64,000 bases of DNA from Eutreptiella sp. 'Long Island Sound 2002'. Taxonomy: Eukaryota > Euglenozoa > Euglenophyceae > Eutreptiales > Eutreptiaceae. Positions 11,166-22,800 of this stretch are shown one piece after another. Position 1 is the first letter of the stretch. Each line of letters starts with the position of its first letter. A program made the translations under genes and the position numbers. Location of the stretch: assembly GCA_964036045.1 (NCBI GenBank), contig OZ038380.1, forward strand, positions 171,863,245 to 171,927,244, read 5' to 3'. The notes beneath the pieces were generated by a model. That model did not search any database. It saw nothing but the letters and a program-made list of their open reading frames with translations, and was not told where the DNA came from.

Positions 11166-11623
11166 TCCTCACCGCACAGTGCCAAATCGACAGTGGTTGA
11201 GGCCTCGGCCTCGCTGAGAGCGTCACCGGCGCGCAGCAGTTGCGCATACGTCCCCTGCGCCACACTTAGCTCCTGATGTGCCTCGATCAGCCTGCCACGC
11301 GGCACTGTAGCCTCGTTCACCTTGTGGGTGGTGAACACAACACTGCGGCGGCCGCACGATCGTTGCTGTAAGCGATGTTGTCGGGCGTCCCGCAGTGCTG
11401 GGACCACAAACTTTGCGGGTAAACAGGGACACAAAGAACGAACGGCGTGCAGTTGCGCATACGCCCCCTGCGCCGCACTCAGCTCCTGCTGTGCCTCGAT
11501 CAACCTGCCACGCGGCACTGTCCGCGCCTCATTCACCTTGTGGTTGGTGAACACAACACTGCGGCGGCCGCACGAGCGTTGCCGTAAGCGATGTTGTCGG
11601 GCGTCCCGCAGTGCTGGGACCAC
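11156..11623 (-). CDS. ORF with internal 71-72-residue duplication, unrecognised
   Basis: An open frame of about 155 codons is built from two related copies, each containing VPALRDARQHRL, CGRRSVVFT, HKVNEA and VPRGRLIEA, then QELS and YAQL. The DNA period is about 213 bp (copies begin near 11240 and 11453), which keeps the frame open. The copies differ mostly by single substitutions. The final part (DLALCG) ends on a good donor, G|GTGAGG near 11164, so it may be an exon. It lies upstream of the SNF2 fragment on the same strand, but no known domain is seen and I do not propose a function. Both copies are arginine- and glutamine-rich and could form helices. Confidence 0.35.
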   Translation of the reverse strand: MVPALRDARQHRLRQRSCGRRSVVFTNHKVNEARTVPRGRLIEAQQELSAAQGAYAQLHAVRSLCPCLPAKFVVPALRDARQHRLQQRSCGRRSVVFTTHKVNEATVPRGRLIEAHQELSVAQGTYAQLLRAGDALSEAEASTTVDLALCGEDIW

Positions 11624-11661
11624 AAACTTTGCGGGTACTGTCCAGAGTACAAGAAACCGAC

Positions 11662-11681
11662 TTTACACACACACACACGCA

Positions 11682-11744
<63 letters not shown>

Positions 11745-11811
11745 CGTGAGGTGACCAAAGAACCAAGCACACACATTTCCCTACACCTGCCCCCCGGCAC
11801 ACACACACACA

Positions 11812-11848
<37 letters not shown>

Positions 11849-11905
11849 ATACACACCCATACACAAACACACACACCCAAACACAAACACACACATACCT
11901 GTTTG
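11662..11905 (+). repeat. (CA)n microsatellite block
   Basis: Two long CA arrays at about 11662-11741 and 11798-11850, then interrupted caca/ccaa units to about 11900. Between them is cggcgtgaggtgaccaaag, a motif that also follows CA repeats at 55067. The long ORFs on both strands here are products of the repeat. Confidence 0.95.
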
Positions 11906-12242
11906 CTTTCATATCAACACAGATCACGTCAAAAGTTAGGGCAGAGATGGCCCAGCACTTGCGGTCACCCTGCCAAGTGTTGACGGCCAGTGCTGGGAGC
12001 ATACTGTAAAGTCGGCGCTGACTTGATTATTTGCTGCCAAAGCATGAGCAACTAGCACATGAGAGCCATGGGGATACACAAAACCTGTGAAGAGAAAAAG
12101 GATACCCTCCCTAACCTTAACCGCACTGCAACAAGCAAGACACCCTCATAACCCCACACCCAGACACTCAGGGGCTGTAAGTGGGGGGTCTCCTTGCCCC
12201 CCCCCCCCTCCCAACCCTAGACGTGGCTGATTACGCTCCTAT

Positions 12243-12428
12243 GGTTTGACCCAATGGACCCCCCCACCCCACCCTCATGCATCTACTAGCAACTATAACC
12301 TTTGCCCTTCCAAACAACCGTGTGAGCAATGCAACAATGGTTTGACCCCAACGGACCCCCCCACCACTGCATCCACTATCACCTATAACCTATGCCCTTC
12401 CCAACAAATTTGTGAGCAATGCAACAAA
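12243..12428 (+). repeat. Two-copy tandem repeat, about 93 bp
   Basis: Each copy starts ggtttgaccc, continues with ggacccccccacc, an ataacctatgccc-like stretch, and ends gagcaatgcaacaa. The copies are about 12243-12337 and 12338-12428. Confidence 0.8.
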
Positions 12429-12548
12429 GATTAAGAAATGTAATGTGTATTGTTTTGATTTGTTATTTGTGTTCTAGTGTAGAATACATCTAGGCTAGAA
12501 TGATTCCTGTTCTAGTCTACAAATAGCAGTGACAAGACAAAATTGGGG

Positions 12549-12715
12549 CCGATTCGTACGAATTCGCACGAAATTCGCACGAAATTCGTACGAAATTCGT
12601 ACGAATTCGTACGAATTTCGTGCGAATTTCACATTCTCGTGGATCTGTGAATCTAGCGTGAATTTATGCGTGAATTTGGGTGCGTGAATTTCACATTCAC
12701 GCGAATCTCACCAAA
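12549..12715. repeat. Palindromic cgaattcg-type short repeats
   Basis: At least six overlapping units of gtacgaattcg / gcacgaaattc alternate in both orientations, followed by gtgaatttcac units. The words are self-complementary, so the stretch can fold into many alternative hairpins. The same word family fills the small element at 45195-45385. Confidence 0.8.
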
Positions 12716-12848
12716 TGTGTTGAACCATGCGACTACTTCAAACCTCTAAATTGCACACATTTGTTGGATCTTACTTTGGGCGAAGATAGCACGACAAAAG
12801 CACACAATGGCACCAAGTTACGAGCAAAAAACAGCAAAAATAGGTGAA

Positions 12849-13122
12849 ATTCACGGTACCGTGAATCTCGGATTCAAACGGCCGGTTCACGAAGGGTACA
12901 TGCATGCCTGGATCGTCATCCGTCAAGGTAGCCACAATATTAGCACTATGATGGGCCAGCAATCCAAAAACAGTGAGAAGGGTGATTGCCAGTATGCACA
13001 GCTAAACAACCACCGGGAAGGGTCCTCCAACATGTCCAAGTACATCTCCTCTTGCCGGTAATCTGCAAGTTCGGATTTGCTTTTGGTTTGCTTGTGCTTC
13101 TCCGGTCCAGAGTACGTCACCA
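12849..13122. repeat. Perfect 18-bp palindrome and relative of unit segment 2811-3033
   Basis: The palindrome attcacggtaccgtgaat is at about 12849-12866. From about 12900 to 13122 the sequence is a diverged copy of 2811-3033 in the tandem unit (shared words cacaatattagcactatg, catgtccaagtac and cttctccgg). The minus strand of this copy reads TYSGPEKHKQTKSKSELAD, with a frame broken in the tandem units, so it may descend from an exon. The satellite array starts exactly at its right end. Confidence 0.7.
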
Positions 13123-13124
13123 GC

Positions 13125-16100
13125 GGGGGGCAGAATCACAGGTGGCCCACAAGTGGGCGAGGTGGCTACATAACCCCTGCCGCCTGGGGGGTCCCCCCCA
13201 CTACAGAGTGGGGGACAGAATCACAGATGGCCCACAAGTGGGCAAGGTGCCTACATAACCCGTACTGCTTGGGGGGTCCCCACCGCTTCACAGCGCGGGG
13301 CAGAATGAGAAGTGGCCCACAAGTGGGCAAGGTGGCTACATAACCTGTGCCACCTGCGGGGTCCCCACCGCTTCACAGCGGGGGGCAAAATAAGAAGTGG
13401 CCCACAAGTGGGCAAGGTGGCTACATAACCCCTGTCACCTCGGGGGTCCCCACCGGTTCAGAGGAGGGGGCACAATCAAAGGTGGCCCACAAGTGGGCAA
13501 GGTGGCTACATAGCCCACGCCGCCAGGGGGGTCCCCACCACTTCTGAGCGGGGGGCAGGAACAAAAGTGGCCCACAAGTGGGCAAGGTGCCTACATAACC
13601 CCTGCCACCTGGGGGGTCACCACCACTTTAGAGTGGGGGGCACAATCAGAGGTGGCCCACAAGTGGGCAAGGTGGCTGCGTAGCTCACGCCGCATGGGGG
13701 GCCCTCACCGCTTCTGAGCAGGGGGCAGAATCAGAAGTGGCCCACAAGTGGGCAAGGTGGCTACATAACCCCTGCCGCCTAGGGGGTCCCCACCGCTTCC
13801 TAGCGGGGGACAGAATCGGAAGTGGCCCACAAGTGGGTAAGGTGGGTACATGGCCCATGCCGCCTAGGGGGTCCCCACCGCTTCACAGCGGGGGGCAAAA
13901 TCAGAAGTGGCCCACAAGTGGGCAAGGTGGCTACATAACTACTGCCGCCTAGGGCGTCCCCACCAGTTCGAAGCAGGGGGCACAATCTGAGGTGGCCCAA
14001 AAGGGGAAAAAACGTTGTTACATAGCCGACACCGCCTGCGGGGTCCCCACCGCTTCAGAGCAGGGGGCAGAATCAGGCAACGTGGCTACACAACCACTGC
14101 CGCCTAGGGGGTCCCCACCGCTTAACAACAGGGGGCAGAATCAGAAGTGGCCACCAAGTGGGCAAGGGGGCTACATAACCCGTGCCGCCTGCGGGGTCCC
14201 CACCGCTTCACAGCGGGGGGCAGAATCAGAAGTGGCCCACAAGTGAGCAAGGTGGCTACATAACCCCTGCCGCCTAGGGCGTCCCCGCAGGTTCGGAGCG
14301 GGGGGCACAATCTTAGGTGGCCCACAAGTGGGTAACGTGGCTACATAGCCCACGCCGCCTGCGGGGTCCCCACCGCTTCAGAGTGGGGCAGAATCAGAAG
14401 TGGCCCACAAGTGGGCAAGGTGGCTACATAACCCCTGCCGCCTAGGGGGTTCCCACCACTTCACAGCGGGGGGCAAAATCAGAAGTGGCCCACAAGTGGG
14501 CAAGGGGGCTACATAACCCGTGCCGCTTGGGGGGTCCGCACCGCTTCACAGCGGGGGGCAGTAACAGAAGTGGCCCACAAGTGGGCAAGGTGGCTACATA
14601 ACCTCTGCCGCCTAGGGGGTCCCCACCGCTTCACAGCGCGGGGCAGAATCAGAAGTGGCCCACAAGTGGGCAAGGGGGCTACATAACCCCTGCCGCCTGG
14701 GGGGTCACCACCACTTTAGAGTGGGGGGCAAAATAAGAAGTGGCCCACAAGTGGGCAAGGTGGCTACATAAGCCCTGCCGCCTAAGGGGTCCCCACCGCT
14801 TCTGAGCAGGGGGCAGAATCAGAAGTGGCCCACAAGTGGGCAAGGTGGCTACATAACCTCTGCCGCCTAGGGGGTCCCCACCGCTTCCTAGCGCGGGGCA
14901 GAATCAGAAGTGGCCCACAAGTGGGCAAGGGGGCTACATAACCCCTGCCGCCTGGGGGGTCACCACCACTTTAGAGTGGGGGGCAAAATAAGAAGTGGCC
15001 CACAAGTGGGCAAGGTGGCTACATAACCCGTGCCGCCTAGGGGGTCCCCACCGCTTCACAACGGGGGGCAGAATCAGAAGTGGCCCACAAGTGGGCAAGG
15101 GGGCTACATAACCCGTGCCGATTGGGGGGTCCGCACCGCTTCACAGCGGGGGGCAGGAACAAAAGTGGCCCACAAGTGGGCAAGGTGGCTACATGACCCC
15201 TGCCGCATGGGAGGTCCCCACCGCTTCACAGCGCGGGGGCAGAATCAGAAGTGGCCCACAAGTGGGCAAGGGGGCTACATAACCCCTGCCGCCTGGGGGG
15301 TCACCACCACTTTACAGTGGGGGGCAGAATAAGAAGTGCCCCACAAGTGGGCAAGGTGGCTACATAACCCCTGCCGCCTAGGGGGTCCCCACCGCTTCAC
15401 AATGGGGGGCAGAATCAGAAGTGGCCCACAAGTGGGCAAGGGGGCTACATAACCCGTGCCGCTTGGGGGGTCCGCACCGCTTCACAGCGGGGGGCAGTAA
15501 CAGAAGTGGCCCACAAGTGGGCCACGTGGCTATATAACTCCTGCCGCCTGGGGGGTCCCCACCGCTTCAGAGCTCGGGGCAGAATCAGAAGTGGCCCACA
15601 AGTGGGCAAGGTGGCTACATAACCCCTGCCGCCTGAGGGGTCACCACCGCTTCAGAGTGGGGGGCAGAATCATGAGTGGCCCACAAGTGGACAAGGTGCC
15701 CACATACCCCTGGCGCTTGGGGGGTCCCCACCGCTTCACAGCGGGGGGCAGGAACAAAAGTGGCCCACAAGTGGGCAAGGTGGCTACATAACCCCTGCCG
15801 CCTAGGGGGTCCCCACCGCTTCACAGCGCGGGGCAGAATCAGAAGTGGCCCACAAGTGGGCAAGGGGGCTACGTAACCTCTGCCGCCTGGGGGGTCACCA
15901 CAACTTTTCAGTGGGGGGCAGAATAAGAAGTGCCCCACAAGTGGGCAAGGTGGCTACATAACCCGTGCCGCCTAGGGGGTCCCCACCGCTTCACAATGGG
16001 GGGCAGAATCAGAAGTGGCCCACAAGTGGGCAAGGGGGCTACATAACCCGTGCCGATTGGGGGGTCCGCACCGCTTCACAGCGGGGGGCAGGAACAAAAG

Positions 16101-16985
16101 TGGCCCACAAGTGGGCAAGGGGGCTACATAACCCCTGCCGCATGGGAGGTCCCCACCGCTTCACAGCGCGGGGGCAGAATCAGAAGTGGCCCACAAGTGG
16201 GCAAGGGGGCTACATAACCCCTGCCGCCTGGGGGGTCACCACCACTTTACAGTGGGGGGCAGAATAAGAAGTGCCCCACAAGTGGGCAAGGTGGCTACAT
16301 AACCCCTGCCGCCTAGGGGGTCCCCACCGCTTCACAATGGGGGGCAGAATCAGAAGTGGCCCACAAGTGGGCAAGGGGGCTACATAACCCGTGCCGCTTG
16401 GGGGGTCCGCACCGCTTCACAGCGGGGAACAGGAACAGAATTGGCCCACAAGTGGGCAACGTGGCTACATAACTCCTGCCGCCTGGGGGGTCCCCATCGC
16501 TTCAGAGCGGGGGGCAGAATCAGAAGTGGCCCACAAGTGGGTTAGGTGGCTACATAACGATTGCTGCCTAGGGGGTCCACCGATTGCTGCCTAGGGGGTC
16601 CCCACCGCTTCACAGCGCGGGGGAGAATCACAGGTGGCCCACAAGTGGTCAAGGTGGCTACATAACCCCTGCCGCTTGGGGGGTCCCCACCGCTTCACAG
16701 CCAGGGACAAAATCAGAAGTGGCCCACAAGTGCATAAGGTGGCTACATAACCCCTGCCGCCTGCGGGGTCCCCACCGCTTCACAGCGGGCGGCAGAATCA
16801 GAAGTGGCCCACAAGTGGGCAAGGTGGCTACATAACCCCTGCCGCATGGGGGGTCCCCGCCACTTCACAGCGGGGGGCAGAATCAGAAGTGGCCCACAAG
16901 TGGGCAAGGGGGCTACATAGCCCACGCCGCCGGGGGGGGTCACCACCGCTTCAGAGCGGGGGGCAGAATCAGAAGTGGCAGTAGT
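13125..16985 (+). repeat. 85-bp satellite array, about 45 monomers, with 11-mer higher-order structure
   Basis: The monomer is close to 85 bp; its core runs gtggcccacaagtgggcaag, then gtggctacataaccc, cgcctagggggtcccc, cgcttcacagcgg and ggggcagaatc. Each monomer has two inverted repeats: gcccac-aa-gtgggc and ccgct-tcac-agcgg. From about 14400 rightwards, monomer variants recur every 935-936 bp (for example the variant at 14551, 15487 and 16423, and that at 15030 and 15965), which is 11 monomers. All short ORFs here are satellite by-products. The array ends in decayed monomers at about 16985-17095. Confidence 0.95.
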
Positions 16986-17099
16986 CAGAAGTGGAACATC
17001 TTATTTTTGGGTGGGCACGCAACAAATCGTGGGTTCCAGATTGGGGGGACAATATCAGAAATAGCCCACAAGTGGGCCCAGCGGCAGTCAGAAGTGGGA

Positions 17100-17310
17100 A
17101 AAATTATTTTTCGGAAAAGTCATTTACTTAGTACAAAAAATTTTTTCCACTGAGCAATTTACTTAGGAAAAAAAACTCTACTAAGTGTTTTACTTAGTCA
17201 AACACCCACCCCCGGAGGAAAAACTTAGGAAATAAATATTTTTTGCTAAGTTTTGAAGCTTAGTAAAAAAAATCTTTGAAAAAAATTTTACTAAGTTTTT
17301 CCACGGACCC
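17100..17310. repeat. AT-rich stretch of alternating acttag / ctaagt words
   Basis: About eight copies of acttag or its complement ctaagt lie in poly-A and poly-T rich DNA (for example tttacttagtacaaaa and tactaagtgttttacttagt). Neighbouring copies are often in opposite orientation and can pair. It directly borders the satellite. Confidence 0.7.
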
Positions 17311-17398
17311 AGGACAGCCATGCAAGCGAGCAATCTGGAAAGCGCCGTCGGCGCTAGCCAAGGCAAAGTACTGACCAGCATCAGGATCCTTAAAAGAT

Positions 17399-17452
17399 CC
17401 AGTTGGCTGGTTGGCTAGTTGGCTGGTTGGCCGGTTGGGTGGTAGGGTCGTC
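17399..17452 (+). repeat. (ggttggct)n minisatellite
   Basis: About six copies of an 8-base word, ggttggct with variants ggttggcc and ggttgggt. Beyond it, 17453-18000 holds pyrimidine-rich DNA (about 17640-17720) and no gene I can support. Confidence 0.8.
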
Positions 17453-18009
17453 ACACTACAAATTTTGGCACGAAGAACGGAAGCAAGCAAGAGAGGCAGC
17501 AGAGGACGCGCACTTCAAACTTCAACACTTTTCTACGCTCGTTGGACCCACCTACCCACAAGGGCCTGCACATCCCAAAGGCAAGGTTGCTGTACTTTGT
17601 CGAACTCTAACCCTAACCTTGCAATTTGGACAAGTGCTACACCTTTCTCTTTCGCTAATTCCCTCCCTTCCTCCCTACTTCTCCTTCCTCCCTCCCTCCT
17701 TCCCTCCCTTAGTGACCATTTCCATCCCTCCATGCAGGGCCAAATGTTTACAAGTTCCTAGCACCCCAACGGTTTTGTTAGGGCTCAAGTCTTCATAAGT
17801 TACAAGACCCGCAGCACCGGCACACGATACAAAAATACCCCTTCCCCCACACACCAATGAATTAATTCCACACCCATACATACATCAATGCATGACAATT
17901 TCCCTGACACGCTGAAAAAAGCCACTGTTGCAGATTGACCATGAAATGGGCGGGATAGCTCAAAATCACAAGAAACTTGTTTCAGATGATAAGCATTTGA
18001 TCTTTTTTT

Positions 18010-18655
18010 TTGTGTTTCCGGCGCCGCATGAACAAAGAAGACGCTCTTAGGCGTCTGCCCAGCGTATGTGCAACCGCTGTAACACGTTGCCAACTTACTT
18101 TTTTTCTTTTTGATGGACTCCGGAACTTCAAAGAGTACTCAAGACTGTGCTTGGGAAAGTGGGCGACTCTAGCATATGATACAGTGGATCCCCACGTCGC
18201 GGGGCACATGGCAAAGACCCAAAGTTCACATGTACATACAAGAGGGCTCTCTAAGGCGGTAGGCAAACCGCCACGCCATAAGGCAAACCTATAAATGTGT
18301 TAGAGTACAGATGAAAAGGAAATGCAGGATCATGTGTGTGCGAGTCCCCACAGGTCCTCAAGGGAGACAAGCTTTTGTCACTTCCCATCTTTTCCAACTT
18401 ACTGAGCCACAAGGATATTGTGTTCATGGTGCAAAAGCTTTGGTGTATGTGCCTCATGGAGGTCTTGGCGGGTACACTTTTGCAGTAGCTTGCAGCTTCC
18501 GAAGGGTAAGGTGCAAATACACCATTCGTTGCACCAAGGCCAAAGCACACAATATCCTCCACGTGGTCCAGCTACTACATACCACTCAAGGTCCGCTCAT
18601 TGTAATCAACGTGCACAGTGAAATATATGTCACCAAATGTCACCCAAAGATATAG
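18010..18655 (+). other. Open but unassigned region
   Basis: Frames are open on both strands: plus 18010-18294, plus 18311-18655 and minus 17982-18266. The plus frame ending at 18655 (GPLIVINVHSEIYVTKC near its end) has an ordinary amino-acid mix, but no domain is recognised and codon use does not decide the strand. From 18656 to 19200 I see no gene. Confidence 0.2.
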
Positions 18656-19249
18656 ATCGTTAGTCCATTTGAAAGAAGCGAAATCACCATTTCACCAAAA
18701 ATTGACATGCACAAGTTGAATGAAAAATGCACTTTGTCTGGGCGACCCATGACAACATCCGGGGACCCTTGGGTGATCATTTAGTGACAATGGGAATACA
18801 TATAAACCAATGGGGAGCCATGTAGCACTGATTAGACCCTCCTAGTGGTGCTTAGCGGGCCCAAAAAAGTCCTAAAAAGTGAGCTTATTTGCATTGTGTT
18901 GCGCAAAACTTGGTTGGCCATGTATGGCGATGGTCGTGAAAAGGTTTAGGAGTTGTGGAGATAATGTGAGAAAAAATGTGAGATTGTGCAGAGGTTGTGG
19001 AGAGGTTGCGGAGCAAATGTTGTGCTTATCTATCAGACAAATGCGTTCATGAAATCAGATGCACAATTTCGGTACTGCGTCATGACCGGCTTCAGGGAGG
19101 ACAAAGAAACAGGAACAATTGTCCAGCAGAACAATACGCTTCATATTAAAGAGGCTCATTGACATGGTTGGGTCGGGTAGGTTATGGGGTAGTCAGGGGT
19201 CAACCAGCAGCCTTGGCTTCAAGGGGCTTAGGATGAAAAAACCAACATT

Positions 19250-19720
19250 GGGTACTGGTCCTTTGGAGTTGATTGGGGGGGGGGGGGGTTGATGAATGTG
19301 AGCTAAGCGAAAGTGTAGGTGGGACCTTTGTAGACCAACCTTGTTTGACAATTGTCATGTGGACCCACATCCCAAGCAAGCAGAATGTGTCCTTCGGACA
19401 AATCATATTTGGGGTCGGCGAGCCTCAGTGAGGCTAAGACACAGACGACCGGTCAATACGGGTTACACTTATGTCTGTTTCACAAACATGGGCTTAACAC
19501 AGCCACCTCCCAAGAGCTACTGGATTACAACTATTAACAGGCACTGAACTTCAAAGGAGTGGTACTGACTGACAAGTGAGGGGTGCGGAGGTTGAGACCT
19601 AATGAAGGGGAGCTGAGCAAAGGTGTAGGTGCCAACTTTGGTAAACCTACCCTATTTCACACAGCGACCTCCCAAGAGCTATTGGATTGCAAACACTCAG
19701 AGGCGCATAATTTCGAAGAG
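19250..19720 (+). repeat. Tandem imperfect repeat, about 158-bp offset
   Basis: The segment acagccacctcccaagagct near 19499 recurs as acagcgacctcccaagagct near 19657, with related flanks on both sides (gagct.agc.aaggtgtaggt). A third, weaker relative lies near 19290. The copies are diverged. Confidence 0.6.
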
Positions 19721-20439
19721 GAGCGCGAACAAGTGCTGGAGGAGTTGGGGGTGGGTGGGTGGGGGGTTGCAACAGGGTTTTTGTCACACCCCACTTAATT
19801 TGGTCCTGGACCCTGGCACTGATAGGCCCAGTGCCCTTCAGCAATGCAGTTGCAGCTTGCAAGCTTGCACTAGCAACTTCGGTTTGGACCGTTTCATTTA
19901 AGCACTGGAAGCCAGAATGTGGAGAGAAGCATCGAAGATCTGCGAAAATCTAACATATTGAGGGCGCCAGAGGAATTTTTCTGGGGTCAAAGGGCAATAC
20001 CACAACGCGCATGGATCAGGCTACTTCTGCAAGACCTTTGTCACATGCACACCAGTGCATTGGGCTTGAGAGGGTGCCTCAGCACACCATGCACCCGCAC
20101 TGCGAGCACAATACGCTTCAGTAGACGTGTCACTTACCGGTGTACTGCACAACCTTTTCAGGCATGGACGTGGTAGGCCTAAATGGTTAGCATGCCACAA
20201 CACTCCACTCCACTCCAAGGACCTCATCCCTAGGGAATCGATGGTTGCAGCCGCCTACTACCTGTAAACGTCCGCTGCAGCTGCTGTGGACCTCATGGCG
20301 GCGGTAAGCGGTGGGAACGGACAACATTCGGGAGTGGAAGACTCTGCGCACTCCACGGGGCAATCACGGTAAAGCTGCGTATGGCTAGAGTGTGTGTGGC
20401 CGATGGCAACCAAGGGGGGGGGGGGATACGGTCGCCGGA

Positions 20440-20500
20440 ATTGGAAAAAATGTGGAAAATGCGGGGGGGAATGCGAAAAAGTGCGGCAAGACATGCGGCG
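20440..20500. repeat. Dispersed aatgcgggggggaa-type repeat
   Basis: The words ggaaaatgcggggggg and aatgcgaaaaagtgc are repeated in related form at 21083-21135. The two copies flank the BED-finger ORF. Confidence 0.5.
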
Positions 20501-20549
20501 GGAAAATGAGGTATACTTGTAATGGTGTATGCCTCCACCCAACCCCCTA

Positions 20550-20835
20550 GGTTTGTCAAGACGCATGTTGATCTGCTGACAACCATTGCTCTTTTCAAGC
20601 GACGACGGTTCGTCATGGTCTCAATCGCCATTGCGTGCTTTTTGCACTTCAAATGACCTTGGACAGTGCTCTTGGTTGTGTGGCTCACGGTGCATCCACA
20701 AACATCACAAGATAAAAATTCGATACGAAGATCATTATTCCGGACACTCAGCGGATGCCCGGGAAATTGTTCCTTCCGCTTCCAAGGGCCCACGGTGCAA
20801 TAATTTTGCACCAGTACCACCTGTCCCCTTACCAC
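20550..20835 (-). CDS. BED/CGGBP1-type zinc finger ORF, probable hAT transposase N-terminal relic
   Basis: On the minus strand the frame reads LSCDVCGCTVSHTTKSTVQG followed by HLKCKKH and a basic stretch (NRRRLKR). This is the BED-like finger C-x2-C ... H-x5-H with the signature V-H-x2-KST that starts hAT transposases and the hAT-derived protein CGGBP1, where it binds DNA. Ligands are the two cysteines near 20709 and 20700 and the two histidines near 20655 and 20637. The frame stays open to 20293, but past about 20550 the text turns low-complexity and no RNase H-like catalytic core or dimerisation domain follows. No good ATG is seen; the frame opens upstream of 20835. I read it as a fragment or one exon. 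Two hAT-like non-autonomous elements lie at 33977 and 45195. Confidence 0.55.
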
Positions 20836-20849
20836 CTACTTAGCGCTGG

Positions 20850-22800
20850 GGTAGGGTGTTGGTTCCATCATCAGAATTGGGCTCACAAGGAGAAGTGGAG
20901 GGCATAGAATATGACATGTCTATTGCAAGAAGAAAAATGCAAGCAGTGAAAGTGGTAGTGTTGGGCGGATATGCAGTAACTAGATATGCAAACACCAACT
21001 GATTACAGGAATACACATCAGTTCAAATGCAAGGTCATACCAAAATATTATCCCTTGAACATCACAGTAAAGAGACCAACCCCGAAAATGCGGGGGGGAA
21101 ACGCAAAAAAAATGCGAAAAATGCAAATCCCATCCCCCCCCCCTCTGACTTGCGACACAGCCCTAGAAAGATGAGAGGCCCACAACAGTGGCAAGCACAT
21201 TTTCCCTATGGTGCCTCTCAAGGCAAAAGGCATTACCGCCCGCTGCCAAAAGGTCAACATTCATTGCCATGTGTCCTATGGAAAGCAAAGGAGGCAAAGC
21301 ATAATCATGGCGATATTTTCGAATGCACAAAGCTGCCCACTCTTAGACCCCGACATTGATAATTCCACCCAAACACAACAATTGGCCACCCATTAGTGAT
21401 GCTAAGGCCCCTATGACCGCTTTTGGGCAACATTGCATAGCATCGCCGTTCCACGCCAACCGGGCTAAAGTGGCACCGCGAGTGCCATGCACAAGGCACC
21501 CTCTTAGGCTCCTCGTTGTGACAGTGCCCTAAGCCCTCATAGGTGGCACACTGCAGCTCATCATGGGGAACGGAAGCTCGGGTGGAATGCTCTCTTCTGC
21601 TTGGGAGGAACCCCCACCATGTGCATCTGGATACCCACTTGGGAACACTTGACGGCTACCCAAGGGTTGCAGCCCTAGGCAGCTTGTTAGGGAGGTGTTG
21701 GAGGGCTGGTCATGGATGACTCCTGTCTGGGGAGGAGATAAGGGAACTAGTGACGAGACTGATGGCATTATCCACCAGTCCGCACTGTACCCCCCCCCCC
21801 CTGGCCCGCTCTGTCAATGGGCTAGGGCCATGATTCTTACCTCTGAGTGGGGGGGGGGGGGATGCTTAGTCTTTCCGGGTGAGGGGGGGGGGGTCCACTG
21901 GCATACGCGCACGGGTCAACGACCTGAAATACCATCAATGTCTTACTAAAACTTTGGTGTTGGCATTGTCTGCCCTGTGCAACTGCTTGAAGCATCGTTT
22001 GGACGCCTGCTTTGTACCTCTTGCATCTTTGCAAATGTGGTAGAGCTCACCTCGGCCACTTTTGTTTTCACAGTTTTCGATATTTGTGGTCATTCACCTG
22101 TGTGTGCCCAGCTGGGGCAATGATTCTTCTTTTTGGATGGGGGGTGCATTGACATCGCGGGTAGTGGGGATCTCAACCTATTCCCCCTCCCCTTCCTCAC
22201 CCCCCCCCCACACACAGTGGCTATTTCCAAAAGGGCAAGCTACCACACAAAACCGTACACGAAGAGGGGGACCAGCACAGGTATCCACCCTTTCACCGGT
22301 CTCCTTGCCCCCACCCCCATTCCCCCATTCCCCTTCAGTTCCAGTGATTCCTCACTAGATCCCATGCCCCACAGCAGCCCTCCATCCGGCACCTGCCACC
22401 AAATCCGCTAGCAGCCCCGCCAGGTCATTTCCTGCAGCGAGCCTGGGCTGTGGCATGGCTTTCATCAGTGGAGGTGGTGACAGAGATGTGCCCACCCCTT
22501 CGACCACACAGCCCCCCAAAATGGATTGGAGCCCGATAAATCCGCCGAAAAGCACAGCGCGCTGCAGGTATTGCCCACACAGCCCCAACCTGACCAAGTC
22601 TTCGAACAACCTTCCAATGTAGAGCCACCATGGGCATGCATGCGCAAAAGCATGCACACATCAAAGAAACACACTCAAGGGCACATCACTCATGAGTGGT
22701 GCCCAATGAAATGAAGTTGTGCAACAATTGAAAAAAAAAATTACACCCGGCAAAGCAAAATTGATTCTATTGCCTTCGGCAAGGCACCTTGAAAAGGGGA
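20850..22800. other. No gene recognised
   Basis: Mixed sequence with G or C runs (for example 21790, 21850 and 22200) and short open frames on both strands with no domain. I cannot support any gene here. Confidence 0.4.

Noticed and set aside
13125-16985. CRISPR array
   Set aside because: The 85-bp units are contiguous with no unique spacers and the DNA is eukaryotic; it is a satellite.
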